Assembly: GCA_963677245.1 (NCBI GenBank)
Contig: OY781921.1
Location: 5,208,001-5,272,000 of the forward strand
Direction of reading: 5' to 3'
Origin: Saccharicrinis sp963677245
GTDB taxonomy: Bacteria > Bacteroidota > Bacteroidia > Bacteroidales > Marinilabiliaceae
Length of the DNA: 64,000 nt
Shown: positions 9,758 to 19,513 of the stretch, one piece after another
Position numbering within the stretch: position 1 is the first letter of the stretch
Layout: each line of letters begins with the position of its first letter
Made by a program: the position numbers and the translations under genes
Notes under the pieces: model-generated
What the model saw: the letters and a program-made list of their open reading frames with translations, nothing else
The model's database searches: none
What the model was told of the DNA's origin: nothing

Positions 9758-12205
9758 ATGAAAAATAATCTAATTAGAATAAACAAAAGTATCTTAATAT
9801 GGGTTGGGGTACTGCTTTTAGTAAAACTACTATCAGCTTGTCAAGATAAAGATCAAGCATCAAGGTTGCATGATTACAATGTAAGATGGTATAGCCCGAG
9901 TAAAAATGCCTCTGAATCGATGCCATTAGTCGGTGGAGACATAGGCTGTAATGTATGGGTGGAAGATGGCGACTTGTTGCTTTATGTACAAAGAAGCGGT
10001 AGCTTAAGTGAAAATGGTGAATACCTCAAAATGGGACGCTTCCGTATACAGTTAAGTCCTAATCCTTTTTTATCAGATACTACGTTTAAGCAAGAGCTAA
10101 AGCTAGAGGATGGATATATAGAGGTTAGTTCGGGAGCTGACGCTAAACAAAACTTATTAATGAAGTTATGGGTGGATATTGCTAAACCTGTAGTACATAT
10201 TGATCTAGAGTCGGCCAAAGCTACTGATGTGAAAGTGGCTTATGAAAGTTGGCGTACTGAAGACAAAGAATTGAAACATAAAAGCAAGCAGCTTTTCGAA
10301 CGTTTTACTTGCTTTAGCTTGGATGGTTATCCTGGTAAGGTTGTTCGAGTAAAAGATGAAATTGATTTTGCTCAAAATGGTGTGCTTTTTTATCACCGTA
10401 ATCCTGATAATAAACTAATTCCAGAGGTGTTAATTGAGCAACAAGGCCTTGAAGAGTATAAGGATGAAATACCCGACGATATTAAACATCGCACCTTTGG
10501 CGGTCTTCTTTATGGAGATGGTCTTGTTCCTGCTGGTCAGGGGGAAGGCAAATACCAAATTACACCATTTAAATCTTGGTCATTAAAAAGTGAAAAGGCT
10601 AAGAAGAATCATCACATTTGCATCGCTACACATATAGAACAGGCTGAGAAGTTAGATGACTGGAAAGCTAATCTATATACTACTGTAGAGTCTTCTAAAA
10701 ATACTTCAGATGAAGCCTTTAAGAATACAAAGCAGTGGTGGCAAGACTTCTGGAAACGCAGTTATATAGTTATTAGCCCAGATCAGGCAGAGCCATCAAA
10801 TCCGGTATGGCAAATGGGACGTAACTACCAGTTGTTTCGTTATCAGTTAGGTGGTAACTATAAAGGGGAGTATCCTACCAAATTTAATGGAGGAAACCTT
10901 ATCTATGATCCTGTTTTGGTAGAAAAGGAAAAACCTTACGAGCCAGATTGGAGACAATGGGGAGGAGCTATTCATACAGCGCAGAACCAGAGATTGCTCT
11001 ACTGGCCAATGCTAAAAGCTGGTGACTATGATGCTATATTGCCTCAATTTGAATTGTACCGCAAAGGATTGCCTGGTGCCAGAGCAAGAGTAAAGAAGCA
11101 CTTTGGACACGAAGGGGCTGTGTTTGCTGAATATATGAGTATCCCAGGTGTCGCTCCCGGATTTGGATGGGGTTGGGATAAAAAAGGTCACCGCGGACGT
11201 GGTGAAGAAATAGCTTTTGGTGATAAGCGTGCTACTGCTAATACTGGTTATAATGCTACAGTAGAAGAGGGTGTGCTTGCTAATGGTTATATTTCATATC
11301 ACTGGGAATCTCAGCTAGAGCACGCCTATATGATTATGGAATATCATCGATTCTCTGGGGAAGATATTTCTCAATATCTGCCATTTATAAAAGAATCGGT
11401 AAAGTTCTTTGATGAGCATTATCAGCTAAGACAGCGTATTAGAAATGGTAAATCCTTTGATGAAAATGGTAAGCTTGTTTTTTACCCTTCTACTTCTTGT
11501 GAAACTTTTAGAGGAGCAAAGAATCCTATTGATTTATTATCAGGACTGAATGCTTGTCTATATAGCTTGTTAGATTTGGAGGAAAAGTATGTTTCTGCAT
11601 CGGAGAAGAAGTATTATAAAGAGTACTTAGCACGTATGCCGGAATATCCAATGGGCGAAGAAAAAGGGGTAACAATTTTCAAACCTGCAGAGAGTTGGAT
11701 GAAAATAAATAACTGTGAATTGCCTCAGTTTTACCCATTATTTCCTTTTGACCAGTTTAAGCTCGGAGATAAAGAGATACAATATTTTAGAAATTCATAT
11801 GAACTATTTCCTCAGTTTAAATGGATGGTGAAGAGCTGGCATCAAGACGGTATTCAGTTTGCCCGTATGGGGATGGCTAAAGAAGCTGGTGGATACAACA
11901 CTGAAAAGTTACAAGATAGCCCTCGCCGTTATCCTACCTTCTGGGGTCCAGGTCACGATTGGGTGCCTGATCACAACTGGGGTGGTTCTGGTATGATTGG
12001 ACTTCAGGAAATGCTATTACAAACCACTGGAGACAAAATAATGCTTTTCCCTGCTTGGCCGAAAGACTGGGATGTGGACTTTAAACTTCACGCTCCGCAT
12101 AATACTACAATTGAAGTAAGCTACAAAAATGGAAAAGTGGTAGAGTTAAAGGTCATGCCAAAATCAAGAGAAAAAGACATAGAATATAATACAATTGTTA
12201 ATTGA
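9758..12205 (+). CDS. DUF5703 / GH95-like (alpha/alpha)6 lipoprotein
   Basis: ATG 9758 gives a lipoprotein signal with lipobox LLSAC; the upstream ATG at 9722 would only add a polar extension. The start of the mature protein (VRWYSPSKNASESMPLVGGDIGCNVWVEDG, split over residues ~35-70) is the DUF5703 N-terminal signature. It resembles the opening of GH95 enzymes, where the protein first senses the substrate with a beta-sandwich before an (alpha/alpha)6 barrel. Motifs such as RQWGGAIHTAQNQRLLYWP, ETFRGAKNPIDLLSGL and WGPGHDWVPDHNWGG mark the barrel. No characterised activity is known to me for this group; alpha-fucosidase or alpha-galactosidase activity by analogy with GH95 is inference. Its TGA abuts the next gene's ATG, so the two are translationally linked. 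Confidence 0.65.
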   Translation: MKNNLIRINKSILIWVGVLLLVKLLSACQDKDQASRLHDYNVRWYSPSKNASESMPLVGGDIGCNVWVEDGDLLLYVQRSGSLSENGEYLKMGRFRIQLSPNPFLSDTTFKQELKLEDGYIEVSSGADAKQNLLMKLWVDIAKPVVHIDLESAKATDVKVAYESWRTEDKELKHKSKQLFERFTCFSLDGYPGKVVRVKDEIDFAQNGVLFYHRNPDNKLIPEVLIEQQGLEEYKDEIPDDIKHRTFGGLLYGDGLVPAGQGEGKYQITPFKSWSLKSEKAKKNHHICIATHIEQAEKLDDWKANLYTTVESSKNTSDEAFKNTKQWWQDFWKRSYIVISPDQAEPSNPVWQMGRNYQLFRYQLGGNYKGEYPTKFNGGNLIYDPVLVEKEKPYEPDWRQWGGAIHTAQNQRLLYWPMLKAGDYDAILPQFELYRKGLPGARARVKKHFGHEGAVFAEYMSIPGVAPGFGWGWDKKGHRGRGEEIAFGDKRATANTGYNATVEEGVLANGYISYHWESQLEHAYMIMEYHRFSGEDISQYLPFIKESVKFFDEHYQLRQRIRNGKSFDENGKLVFYPSTSCETFRGAKNPIDLLSGLNACLYSLLDLEEKYVSASEKKYYKEYLARMPEYPMGEEKGVTIFKPAESWMKINNCELPQFYPLFPFDQFKLGDKEIQYFRNSYELFPQFKWMVKSWHQDGIQFARMGMAKEAGGYNTEKLQDSPRRYPTFWGPGHDWVPDHNWGGSGMIGLQEMLLQTTGDKIMLFPAWPKDWDVDFKLHAPHNTTIEVSYKNGKVVELKVMPKSREKDIEYNTIVN

Positions 12206-14821
12206 ATGAAGAAGAAAAAAATGAGATTATTGAGATTAATGCCATTGGCATTGGTAGGTTTTAGTTTGCTAATTTCATCATGCAATCAATCCGGTTCATA
12301 CGAGCAAACATTAAATTACAAATTAGACCCCATCCCTGAGGTGACTGCTCCTTTGCCTGAAAATTCGGTTAAATTAGGCGATGCCCATTCTTTTGAGGAA
12401 GTAAAGCTTGACCTTCCTGTAACCGACGGACCATTTAAACCCACCTGGGAATCCATCGAAGCCAATTATCCGGGAACTCCCAATTGGTTGCGTGAGGCCA
12501 AATTTGGCCTTTGGGTGCATTTTGGACCTCAGGCAGCTGGTAAAAGTGGCGACTGGTATGCACGAAGACTTTACAAACAGGGAACTACAGCTTATAAAAA
12601 CCACCTAAAAAATTTTGGTCATCCATCAGAAGTGGGGTATAAAGAAGTGCTTCGAGATTGGAATCCTGAAAAATTGAATCCCGAAAAATTGGTAGAAATA
12701 TACAAAGATGCCGGTGTACGGTACTTAATTATTCAAGGTGTTCATCACGATCAGTTCGATATGTGGGATTCGCAATATCAACCATGGAACTCCACTAACC
12801 TGGGGCCTAAACGCGACCTCTTAGGAGAGTGGCAAAAAGCAGCGCGAAAAGCTGACATGCGATTTGGTATCACTTTTCACCACGAATATTCTTGGTGGTG
12901 GTGGCAAACTGCTTTCCAGAGCGATGGTAGTGGCGACAAAGCAGGTGTACCTTACGATGGCAATTTAACACTGACTGATGGAAAAGGCAAATGGTGGGAA
13001 GGCATGGATCCACGTTATTTGTACGGTGTGAATTTACGTGAATATGAAGGTGTGGCTGCCGCGGCAAACTCAAGATGGTCACCGCCTCCTGCCGGTATTT
13101 TTAAGAACCACTCGGCGTTTAATGAATGGTATTCAAAATGGTGGGCGCTTCGTATGATGGATGCAGTTGATAAATACCAACCTGACTTTATCTATACCGA
13201 TGGTACCGATCAGCAACCATTTAGCGGGTTTGGAACCGGTGCGGGGTATAAAAGTGATGCCATTCAGTGTGTTATCGCCGATTACTACAATAAAACATTA
13301 TCGCGTCGTGGAGAAGTGGATGTGTTTAGCATTATTAAGTTCAGAAATAAAACCAACGGAACAGTTAATACCCAGGAAGGTGGAATTCCTAGTGGAATTA
13401 AAACGGATCAGGATTGGATTGCAGAAACGCCGGTGGGCGATTGGTTTTATGGACCTGATTTTAACTATAGCTCTGATGCGGTGGTTCGCTATTTACTTGA
13501 AGAGGTGTCGCGTGATGGTAATATTGGTTTATGTGTTTCGTTACTTCCCGATGGAACACTGGATGAAGGAAGTTCTGGAATGTTAAAAGAAATTGGCGCA
13601 TGGATGAAAATTAATGGAGAAGGAATTTATGGGAGTCATGCCTGGGAAAAATTAGGCGAAGGAGCCAATGGTCGGTTAAATGTATTGCCCGGTGGTAAAA
13701 TAGGTAGTCGTCAGGCCAATCATAAATTCAGTACTTCTGATATTCGCTTTACTGTTGGTAAAGACGGAGCATTGTATGCCTGGGTGATGAGTGTACCTAA
13801 GCCGGGAGAAGTAGTAAGGATTAAATCTTTAGGAACAAATGAAAATCGATTGGCTGAACCCATTTCATCCGTTGAACTTTTAGGTTTTGATGAAAAGATT
13901 AGCTGGAGTCAGAATGAGGATGCTTTGCATATCACTTTCCCTGATAACACTGACTTTAAAACGGCTATATGTTTTAAAATCGGTCCGGCTGCAATTATTC
14001 GTCCTCAAACACCAAAGTATTTATCTGCCGAAACTTTTGAATCAGAAATTAAAATACAGTGGTCTGCGGTCAATAAGGCGGATTCATATGTAATTAAGCG
14101 GTCTACGTCGAAAGATGATGCGTTTAAGGTTGTTGCTTCAGATATTAAACAAACTTACTGGGCAGATAAACAGGTACAGAAAGGCGTTGTATATTACTAC
14201 CGGATATCAGCAGTAACAGGAGAGTATACATCAAGCGATAGTAATTCAGTTGTAGCCTTGATTTCATCTGTCAATGCCGGATGGAATTCACAAGATATAG
14301 GGAATGTAGGATTAAAAGGCTCCGTTGCTCAAAACAAAGATTTGATAGTAGTGAAAGGAGCGGGGTCCGATATATGGCATCATGCTGATGAGTTCCAATA
14401 TGCATATCAATACATTAAAGGTGACGGCAGCATAGTTGCAAAAATTGAAAGCATGGATAATACTAATGCATGGGCAAAGGCCGGTTTGATGATTCGAGAG
14501 ACACTCGATGCTGATTCACGACATATTATTACATTTATGTCACCAACCCAAGGTGTTGCTCTCCAGGGGCGACGTGAAAAAGGTGGTTCAACTGAAGGTT
14601 TTGCTCAAACAACTCAACTTTATTCACCGCATTGGGTCAAACTGGAAAGACAAAAGGATGAGTTTATAGCATTTCAGTCAGTTGATGGTAAAAACTGGAT
14701 ACAAGTGGGGAACGTAAAGTGTAAAATGAAAGAGAACGTTTATATTGGTTTAGCAGTTTGTAGTCATAATGAAGCTGAATATTGTAATGCAATATTTAGT
14801 AATGTAGTAGTTAATAATTAA
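12206..14821 (+). CDS. GH29 alpha-L-fucosidase lipoprotein with C-terminal FN3 and lectin-like domains
   Basis: Signal and lipobox are present (LLISSC, Cys about 26). The GH29 barrel is clear: NWLREAKFGLWVHFGPQ, GVRYLIIQGVHHDQFDMWDS, FGITFHHEYSWWWW and PDFIYTDGTDQQPF. Asp 332 in YTDG is in the position of the GH29 nucleophile. After the barrel come a beta-sandwich, an FN3-like segment (SAETFESEIKIQWSAVNKAD onward, about 610-690) and a ~180-residue DUF1349/concanavalin-like module (WAKAGLMIRETLDADS), which probably binds carbohydrate. At 871 residues it is much longer than a minimal GH29, owing to these appended modules. It hydrolyses terminal alpha-L-fucose. The start follows the preceding stop directly, indicating one operon with its neighbours on both sides. 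Confidence 0.88.
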   Translation: MKKKKMRLLRLMPLALVGFSLLISSCNQSGSYEQTLNYKLDPIPEVTAPLPENSVKLGDAHSFEEVKLDLPVTDGPFKPTWESIEANYPGTPNWLREAKFGLWVHFGPQAAGKSGDWYARRLYKQGTTAYKNHLKNFGHPSEVGYKEVLRDWNPEKLNPEKLVEIYKDAGVRYLIIQGVHHDQFDMWDSQYQPWNSTNLGPKRDLLGEWQKAARKADMRFGITFHHEYSWWWWQTAFQSDGSGDKAGVPYDGNLTLTDGKGKWWEGMDPRYLYGVNLREYEGVAAAANSRWSPPPAGIFKNHSAFNEWYSKWWALRMMDAVDKYQPDFIYTDGTDQQPFSGFGTGAGYKSDAIQCVIADYYNKTLSRRGEVDVFSIIKFRNKTNGTVNTQEGGIPSGIKTDQDWIAETPVGDWFYGPDFNYSSDAVVRYLLEEVSRDGNIGLCVSLLPDGTLDEGSSGMLKEIGAWMKINGEGIYGSHAWEKLGEGANGRLNVLPGGKIGSRQANHKFSTSDIRFTVGKDGALYAWVMSVPKPGEVVRIKSLGTNENRLAEPISSVELLGFDEKISWSQNEDALHITFPDNTDFKTAICFKIGPAAIIRPQTPKYLSAETFESEIKIQWSAVNKADSYVIKRSTSKDDAFKVVASDIKQTYWADKQVQKGVVYYYRISAVTGEYTSSDSNSVVALISSVNAGWNSQDIGNVGLKGSVAQNKDLIVVKGAGSDIWHHADEFQYAYQYIKGDGSIVAKIESMDNTNAWAKAGLMIRETLDADSRHIITFMSPTQGVALQGRREKGGSTEGFAQTTQLYSPHWVKLERQKDEFIAFQSVDGKNWIQVGNVKCKMKENVYIGLAVCSHNEAEYCNAIFSNVVVNN

Positions 14822-17446
14822 ATGAAAAGGTTTATGCGATTTAAAATTGTTTTTTTTCTTATCCTTATTCCTTTTGTGGGATTTGGGCAGGCTGTAAAAA
14901 GCTTTCAGCAAGAAAAAGATAGGGTTATAGTACAAGTGAAAGAAGGACAATTGCAGCTAATACCCTTGACAGTAAATTCTGTCAGGGTGCAGTTTAGTAA
15001 TGGATCAATACCGGAAATTGATGAATTGGTATTTACAGAAGAGGTGAAGACTCCCAAATTTAAGCTCATTGATAATAAAAATGAAGTGGAAATTAAAATG
15101 CCTGAATTAAAAGTTTGTGTTGATAAACAAACCGGAACTTTATCCTATTTTAATGCTAATAACGAGCTTATATTAAAAGAAAAAGCAGGTGGTAGAATGT
15201 TGAAAAAAAGTACGGTTCAAGCTGAAGAATGTTATATTGCCGAACAAGCGTTTCATTCACCGGAAGACGAGTATCTATACGGAACTGGACAATTTCAGGA
15301 TGGATATCTGAACATCAAAGGCTTACCAAGAAGGTTAACTCAGGTAAACAGTCAAATATCCATTCCTTTTATTATGTCGAGTAAAGGATATGGTTTGCTT
15401 TGGCATAACTATGGATTGACAGATTTTAATCCAGCAGAAAAAAACGTTTCCCTAAAACCTTTAGGAGTGGAAGGAGAAGCCATTACAGTCGACATTACCA
15501 CCACGGAGGGGACGAAGCAGGAAAAACGACAGGATGGTGTTTTTGGTGGAGTATTAAAAATTGAGGAAGCCGGAAAATATGCCTTGTTTCTGGATGTTGG
15601 TCAGAAGATGGCTCGTAAATGGCAAGTTGCTATTAACGGAGAAGACATCATAAATTTTAAGAATCATTGGTTACCCCCAACAACCAGTTTGCTGTTAGAT
15701 CTGGATGCAGGCACTCATCAGGTTGTTGTAAAAGGCGAAAAAAATGATAAACCCAGTTTGTATTTCAAAAAAGTAACTGATGAAACTGTTTTACGATCGC
15801 CGGTGGCTGAAATATTGGATTACGTGGTTTTTGCTGGAAGTGCTGATGATGTAATTTCGAGCTACCGAAATTTAACAGGTAAAGCACCTATGATGCCACT
15901 TTGGTCGTTAGGCTATATTCATTGTCGCGAAAGGTATCATACACAAGCCGAACTGTTAGAAAATGCAAAGGAATTCCGAGAAAGAAAATTTCCTTTGGAT
16001 CTTATTGTTCAAGACTGGCAGTACTGGGGAAAGCATGGATGGAATGCCATGAAGTTTGATGAGACTCATTATCCCGATCCGGCACAAATGGTAAACGAGC
16101 TTCATGAAATGGACATGCGTCTGATGCTCTCTGTATGGTCCAGAGTAGAAAAACAATCAGAATTAGGCAAAGCCATCGAAGAAAAGAACTTTTACATTCC
16201 TAATACACAATGGGTAGATTTTTTTAACCCTGAAGCTTCACAGTTTTATTGGCAGAATTTTAGTGAGAAATTATTGCCGTATCAGATAGATGGGTGGTGG
16301 CAGGATGCTACGGAACCGGAGAATGACGATTTAGTTGGACGAAAAATAAATAATGGTTCAATAGCAGGCGAGCGCTTACGCAATGTTTACCCTTTATATG
16401 TTACCAAAACGGTTTATGATGGTTTGAGAAAGGATGCACCTGATAAACGTGCTTTTATTTTAACTAGAAGTGGTTTTTCAGGACAACAAAAATATGCGTC
16501 TGCTGTTTGGTCAGGTGATGTGGGTAATGATTGGGAAACATTGCAACGTCAGATTACAGCAGGATTGAATACATCTATTACAGGTATGCCTTATTGGACT
16601 TTTGATGCAGGAGGATTTTTTCGTCCCAGAGATCAATATACCCATAAAGATTTTCATGAAAGATTTTTACGTTGGTTCCAGTTTGCAACCTTTTCACCGT
16701 TGCAACGAGTACATGGTTATCAATCAAAAACTGAATTGTGGAGGTATGGTAAAGAAGTAGAAGCTGAAACGATGAAGTATCTAAACCTGCGCTATCAGTT
16801 AATGCCATACATCTATTCGTGTGCAGCAGACATTACCTTTAATAATGGCACATTGATGCGTCCTTTAGTAATGGATTTTGCTAACGACGAAATGGCGCTA
16901 AAGCAAAAGTACACATATATGTTTGGTGCTTCGTTTTTGGTTGCGCCAGTGATAAAAAAGGATATTAAGGAATGGGATGTTTACCTGCCAAAAAATGATG
17001 CAGGTTGGTATAATTTCTGGACAAATCACCATCATACCGGAGGTGAGATGGTGAAAACAGAGGCTTCACTAACAACGATTCCATTATATGTAAAAAGTGG
17101 TTCTATTATTCCTTTGGGCAATAAAGTGCAAAACACAACTGAGTTGCCATCCGACACCTTAGAAATCAGAATTTACGCAGGTGCTGATGGAACATTTGAT
17201 TTGTATGAGGATGAAGGGACGAATTATAATTACGAAAAAGGAAACTATTCAATCATTCCGTTTAAATGGGATGAGCAAAAACAAACTTTGACCATTGAAA
17301 AAAGGCAAGGAAGCTTTAAGGGGATGCTAAAGAAGAGGGTACTTAAAGTTGTATGGGTAAACGAGACTAATGGAGTTGGTATCGAGCCTGATAAAAAATG
17401 TACCTTAGTTCAGTATAGTGGTAAGAAAATTAAACTTTTACGCTAA
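14822..17446 (+). CDS. GH31 alpha-xylosidase/alpha-glucosidase with PA14-like insert
   Basis: It begins on the base after the GH29 stop codon. The signal peptide ends VGFGQ. The GH31 parts are an N-terminal beta-sandwich, an inserted PA14-like domain (about 235-340, with KYALFLDVGQKMARKWQVAI and the GTHQVVVKGE edge strand), then the barrel. The nucleophile motif WWQDATEPE carries Asp 495, and the acid/base is Asp 566 in WSGDVGNDW. The ATEPE form and the PA14 insert recall alpha-xylosidases such as those acting on xyloglucan, but alpha-glucosidase or alpha-galactosidase activity is possible. It is the last enzyme of the cluster, followed 24 bases on by a strong terminator. Confidence 0.87.
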   Translation: MKRFMRFKIVFFLILIPFVGFGQAVKSFQQEKDRVIVQVKEGQLQLIPLTVNSVRVQFSNGSIPEIDELVFTEEVKTPKFKLIDNKNEVEIKMPELKVCVDKQTGTLSYFNANNELILKEKAGGRMLKKSTVQAEECYIAEQAFHSPEDEYLYGTGQFQDGYLNIKGLPRRLTQVNSQISIPFIMSSKGYGLLWHNYGLTDFNPAEKNVSLKPLGVEGEAITVDITTTEGTKQEKRQDGVFGGVLKIEEAGKYALFLDVGQKMARKWQVAINGEDIINFKNHWLPPTTSLLLDLDAGTHQVVVKGEKNDKPSLYFKKVTDETVLRSPVAEILDYVVFAGSADDVISSYRNLTGKAPMMPLWSLGYIHCRERYHTQAELLENAKEFRERKFPLDLIVQDWQYWGKHGWNAMKFDETHYPDPAQMVNELHEMDMRLMLSVWSRVEKQSELGKAIEEKNFYIPNTQWVDFFNPEASQFYWQNFSEKLLPYQIDGWWQDATEPENDDLVGRKINNGSIAGERLRNVYPLYVTKTVYDGLRKDAPDKRAFILTRSGFSGQQKYASAVWSGDVGNDWETLQRQITAGLNTSITGMPYWTFDAGGFFRPRDQYTHKDFHERFLRWFQFATFSPLQRVHGYQSKTELWRYGKEVEAETMKYLNLRYQLMPYIYSCAADITFNNGTLMRPLVMDFANDEMALKQKYTYMFGASFLVAPVIKKDIKEWDVYLPKNDAGWYNFWTNHHHTGGEMVKTEASLTTIPLYVKSGSIIPLGNKVQNTTELPSDTLEIRIYAGADGTFDLYEDEGTNYNYEKGNYSIIPFKWDEQKQTLTIEKRQGSFKGMLKKRVLKVVWVNETNGVGIEPDKKCTLVQYSGKKIKLLR

Positions 17447-17464
17447 AGCTAATGATATAAAGTA

Positions 17465-17500
17465 AAAAACCTGCTTATCTTCTGATAAGCAGGTTTTTTT
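17465..17500. terminator. Strong bidirectional terminator ending the glycan cluster
   Basis: CCTGCTTATC (17470-17479), loop TTCT and GATAAGCAGG (17484-17493) form a perfect 10-bp stem with A-tract before and T-tract after. Confidence 0.9.
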
Positions 17501-17528
17501 CATCAAGCTTGCGTTATGTCGAAACATT

Positions 17529-17617
17529 AATCACCAATTCCCCGGAAAGAAGAATTTGTTGATGGAAAGTTGAGATTCTTTATTACCAATGCGATCGAGT
17601 AATAATTGAGCCGCTTT
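17529..17617 (-). pseudogene. Possible C-terminal transposase remnant
   Basis: On the minus strand about 30 codons read KAAQLLLDRIGN...FFFPGNW and stop. An upstream in-frame stop lies just before this segment and no start is visible. The tail is reminiscent of the C-terminal end of DDE transposases, but the match rests on memory and is short. It sits between the cluster terminator and the integrase 3' end, where mobile-element debris is expected. The rest of 17500-17766 shows nothing I can name. Confidence 0.3.
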
Positions 17618-17766
17618 TTTCTTGTTTTACTACCTAAAGGATAACTATAGAATGATGTTGGTGATACATGTTGGAGAATATTGACTCGCAAAAAACAATA
17701 AAGAATATTGAAATGAATTCATAAACTGAGGTATTTATCGCATTAAGAGAAATGTAATGTTTGCTT

Positions 17767-18981
17767 TTAATACAAATACTTAATCTTCTCCATGTTTTTT
17801 TTAATTAATTCTTCTGTGGTTCTGGCATAACGTTGAGTCATCTTTGTACTAGAATGTCCTAAGGTTTTTGATACCACCTCTAAAGGCATATTGTTTTCCA
17901 AAGCAACGGTTGTTGCAAAAGTGTGACGTGCGGTATGTGTTGATATAGGTTTATCAATGCCACATATGGTCCCGATTTCTTTCAAATAGGCGTTCATTTT
18001 TTGATTGCTCAAAACGGGTAGGAGAGCACCTTTTTCAATTAATTCTGGCTCGTGTTGATATTTGGCGATTAGTTTTTTTGCGCCCTCAATTACAAAAATG
18101 GTACTCATTTGATCTGTTTTAGTTCTTTTCTTATGAATCCATGTAATGCCATCTTTGTCTGTTGTGATATGTTCTCGTTTTAAAGATTTCACATCAGAGA
18201 AAGCTAACCCTGTAAAACAACAAAACAAAAAAGCATCCCTAACCTGTTGTAGGCGTTCAATTCCTATGCTTTTATTAACAATGGTATCCAGTTCTTTTTT
18301 TGTAAGATAAACCGCATCAACTGGTTTTAACCGGAGCTTAATAGTTGCAAAAGGGTCTTTCTTTAACCAACCATTTGCTAAGGCAATTCTAACAATCTTC
18401 TTAAAGTTCTTAATGTATTTGATTGTAGTGTTATGGCTACAATTGCGAACTGTCTTAAAATAAAACTCGTAGTTATTTATAAATTGTTGGTTGAGTTCTT
18501 CTAAAGCCATATCCTCACGTTTGTATTGCCAACGAATAAAATCCCTGGTATGCATATATGATGTTTCGTAGCGTTGAACTGTGTCAGCTGAAAAATCCAC
18601 ACCGATCAGTTTTCTGGCTTTATCATTATGGTCTTTATAAATCTTTAAAATAGTCCTTCGGTCTTCCTTTTTACCAACAAGCTTTTCTTGAATAATACGT
18701 GCTGATACCTGTTGGTTATCCAAGGTGAGCAAATCGATATAAGAGAGTATTTTCTTTTGATATTGATTGATAAAAGTATTTGTTTCTATTCCTTCTGGAG
18801 TTAATCCGTTTGTTCTTTCTGCTTTGTCATCCCATATTTCAGGAGAAACTTTCTTTCGGGTTGTAAATTCAGTTCTTTCCTTGTTAATAGTAATTCTAAC
18901 AAAGATCGTAGCCATACCATTCTTGGTTACTTTGCCTCTTTTAATGAAAAACAAGATTTTGACATTTATAAGTCCACTCAT
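17767..18981 (-). CDS. Tyrosine integrase, Bacteroidota (CTnDOT-like) type
   Basis: The 404 residues have the usual three parts: an arm-binding domain (INVKILFFIKRGKVTKNGMA, FTTRKKVSPEIWDD), a SAM-like core-binding domain (about 100-205) and a catalytic domain. Catalytic residues visible are H-x-x-R in STHTARHTF, His in LGHSS and the nucleophile Tyr about 385 in QRYARTTEEL. At the first catalytic Arg position the motif reads TGLAFSDV, with Ala where TGLR is canonical; a missing first Arg is known for the CTnDOT integrase group. It catalyses integration and excision of a mobile element. It is divergent from the RteC-like gene and faces the glycan-cluster terminator, marking the probable element end. 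Confidence 0.88.
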   Translation of the reverse strand: MSGLINVKILFFIKRGKVTKNGMATIFVRITINKERTEFTTRKKVSPEIWDDKAERTNGLTPEGIETNTFINQYQKKILSYIDLLTLDNQQVSARIIQEKLVGKKEDRRTILKIYKDHNDKARKLIGVDFSADTVQRYETSYMHTRDFIRWQYKREDMALEELNQQFINNYEFYFKTVRNCSHNTTIKYIKNFKKIVRIALANGWLKKDPFATIKLRLKPVDAVYLTKKELDTIVNKSIGIERLQQVRDAFLFCCFTGLAFSDVKSLKREHITTDKDGITWIHKKRTKTDQMSTIFVIEGAKKLIAKYQHEPELIEKGALLPVLSNQKMNAYLKEIGTICGIDKPISTHTARHTFATTVALENNMPLEVVSKTLGHSSTKMTQRYARTTEELIKKNMEKIKYLY

Positions 18982-19513
18982 AATACATAAATTTTTGGTG
19001 TTAAAATTATTCTTATGAGATCATTACAAAGGCATCTGAAACCGAGTATTAGAGCGCAATGTAGAGTTATTCAAACGATCAATCGAGGACTTTTTTGAGA
19101 GAATTTTAGTCCTCGATAAGTCCTCTGAAAAATTGCGTTTTACTGCTTTTTACTGCAAAATATTGCGCATTAAAAACCCTGTAAGTATTGACTTACAGGG
19201 TTTTGCTTTAAATTGCTTTCGCTTTCAGCGGAGAGAGGGGTAAGTGAACCTGCTCTCTAATGCTTTTGAATATCAATTATTTATAATATTTCTTTAAAAA
19301 CAAGCTACGATATAGCTACAAAACTTAACCAAGCCAAAAGCTGGTCAAAACCTACAATATTTCAGGTTCGAATTTACAATTTTTTTATTAAGGCTACAAT
19401 ACGAAGTTTTTGTTCCATAGCATGTTGTAAAATAGCCTTAAAATACACCCGTATGAAGTCGCTGTGTTTAGCCATAACGATGGCTTTTGTATTAATTAAT
19501 TATCATTAAAAAA
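18982..19513. other. Intergenic control/attachment region between integrase and RteC-like gene
   Basis: About 530 bases without a gene. It holds a perfect hairpin at 19173-19204 (listed separately) and a purine-rich GCGGAGAGAGGGG (19228-19240) that resembles the complement of a tRNA-Ser 3' end. Divergent promoters for the integrase and the rteC-like gene must lie here, and it is the natural place for an attachment site. I cannot prove an att core without the other element end. Confidence 0.4.
19173..19204. terminator. Perfect 14-bp bidirectional terminator hairpin
   Basis: AAAACCCTGTAAGT (19173-19186), loop ATTG, and the exact complement 19191-19204 ending in TTTT. It lies between divergent genes where no coding region obviously ends, so it may be left from a tRNA or other gene at the insertion point. 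Confidence 0.75.

Noticed and set aside
13161..13586. 141-codon + strand frame
   Set aside because: Lies wholly inside the GH29 gene in another frame; the GH29 frame has clear catalytic motifs.
19228..19240. Intact tRNA-Ser gene
   Set aside because: Only a 13-base tail-like stretch is visible; there is no cloverleaf upstream or downstream on either strand.
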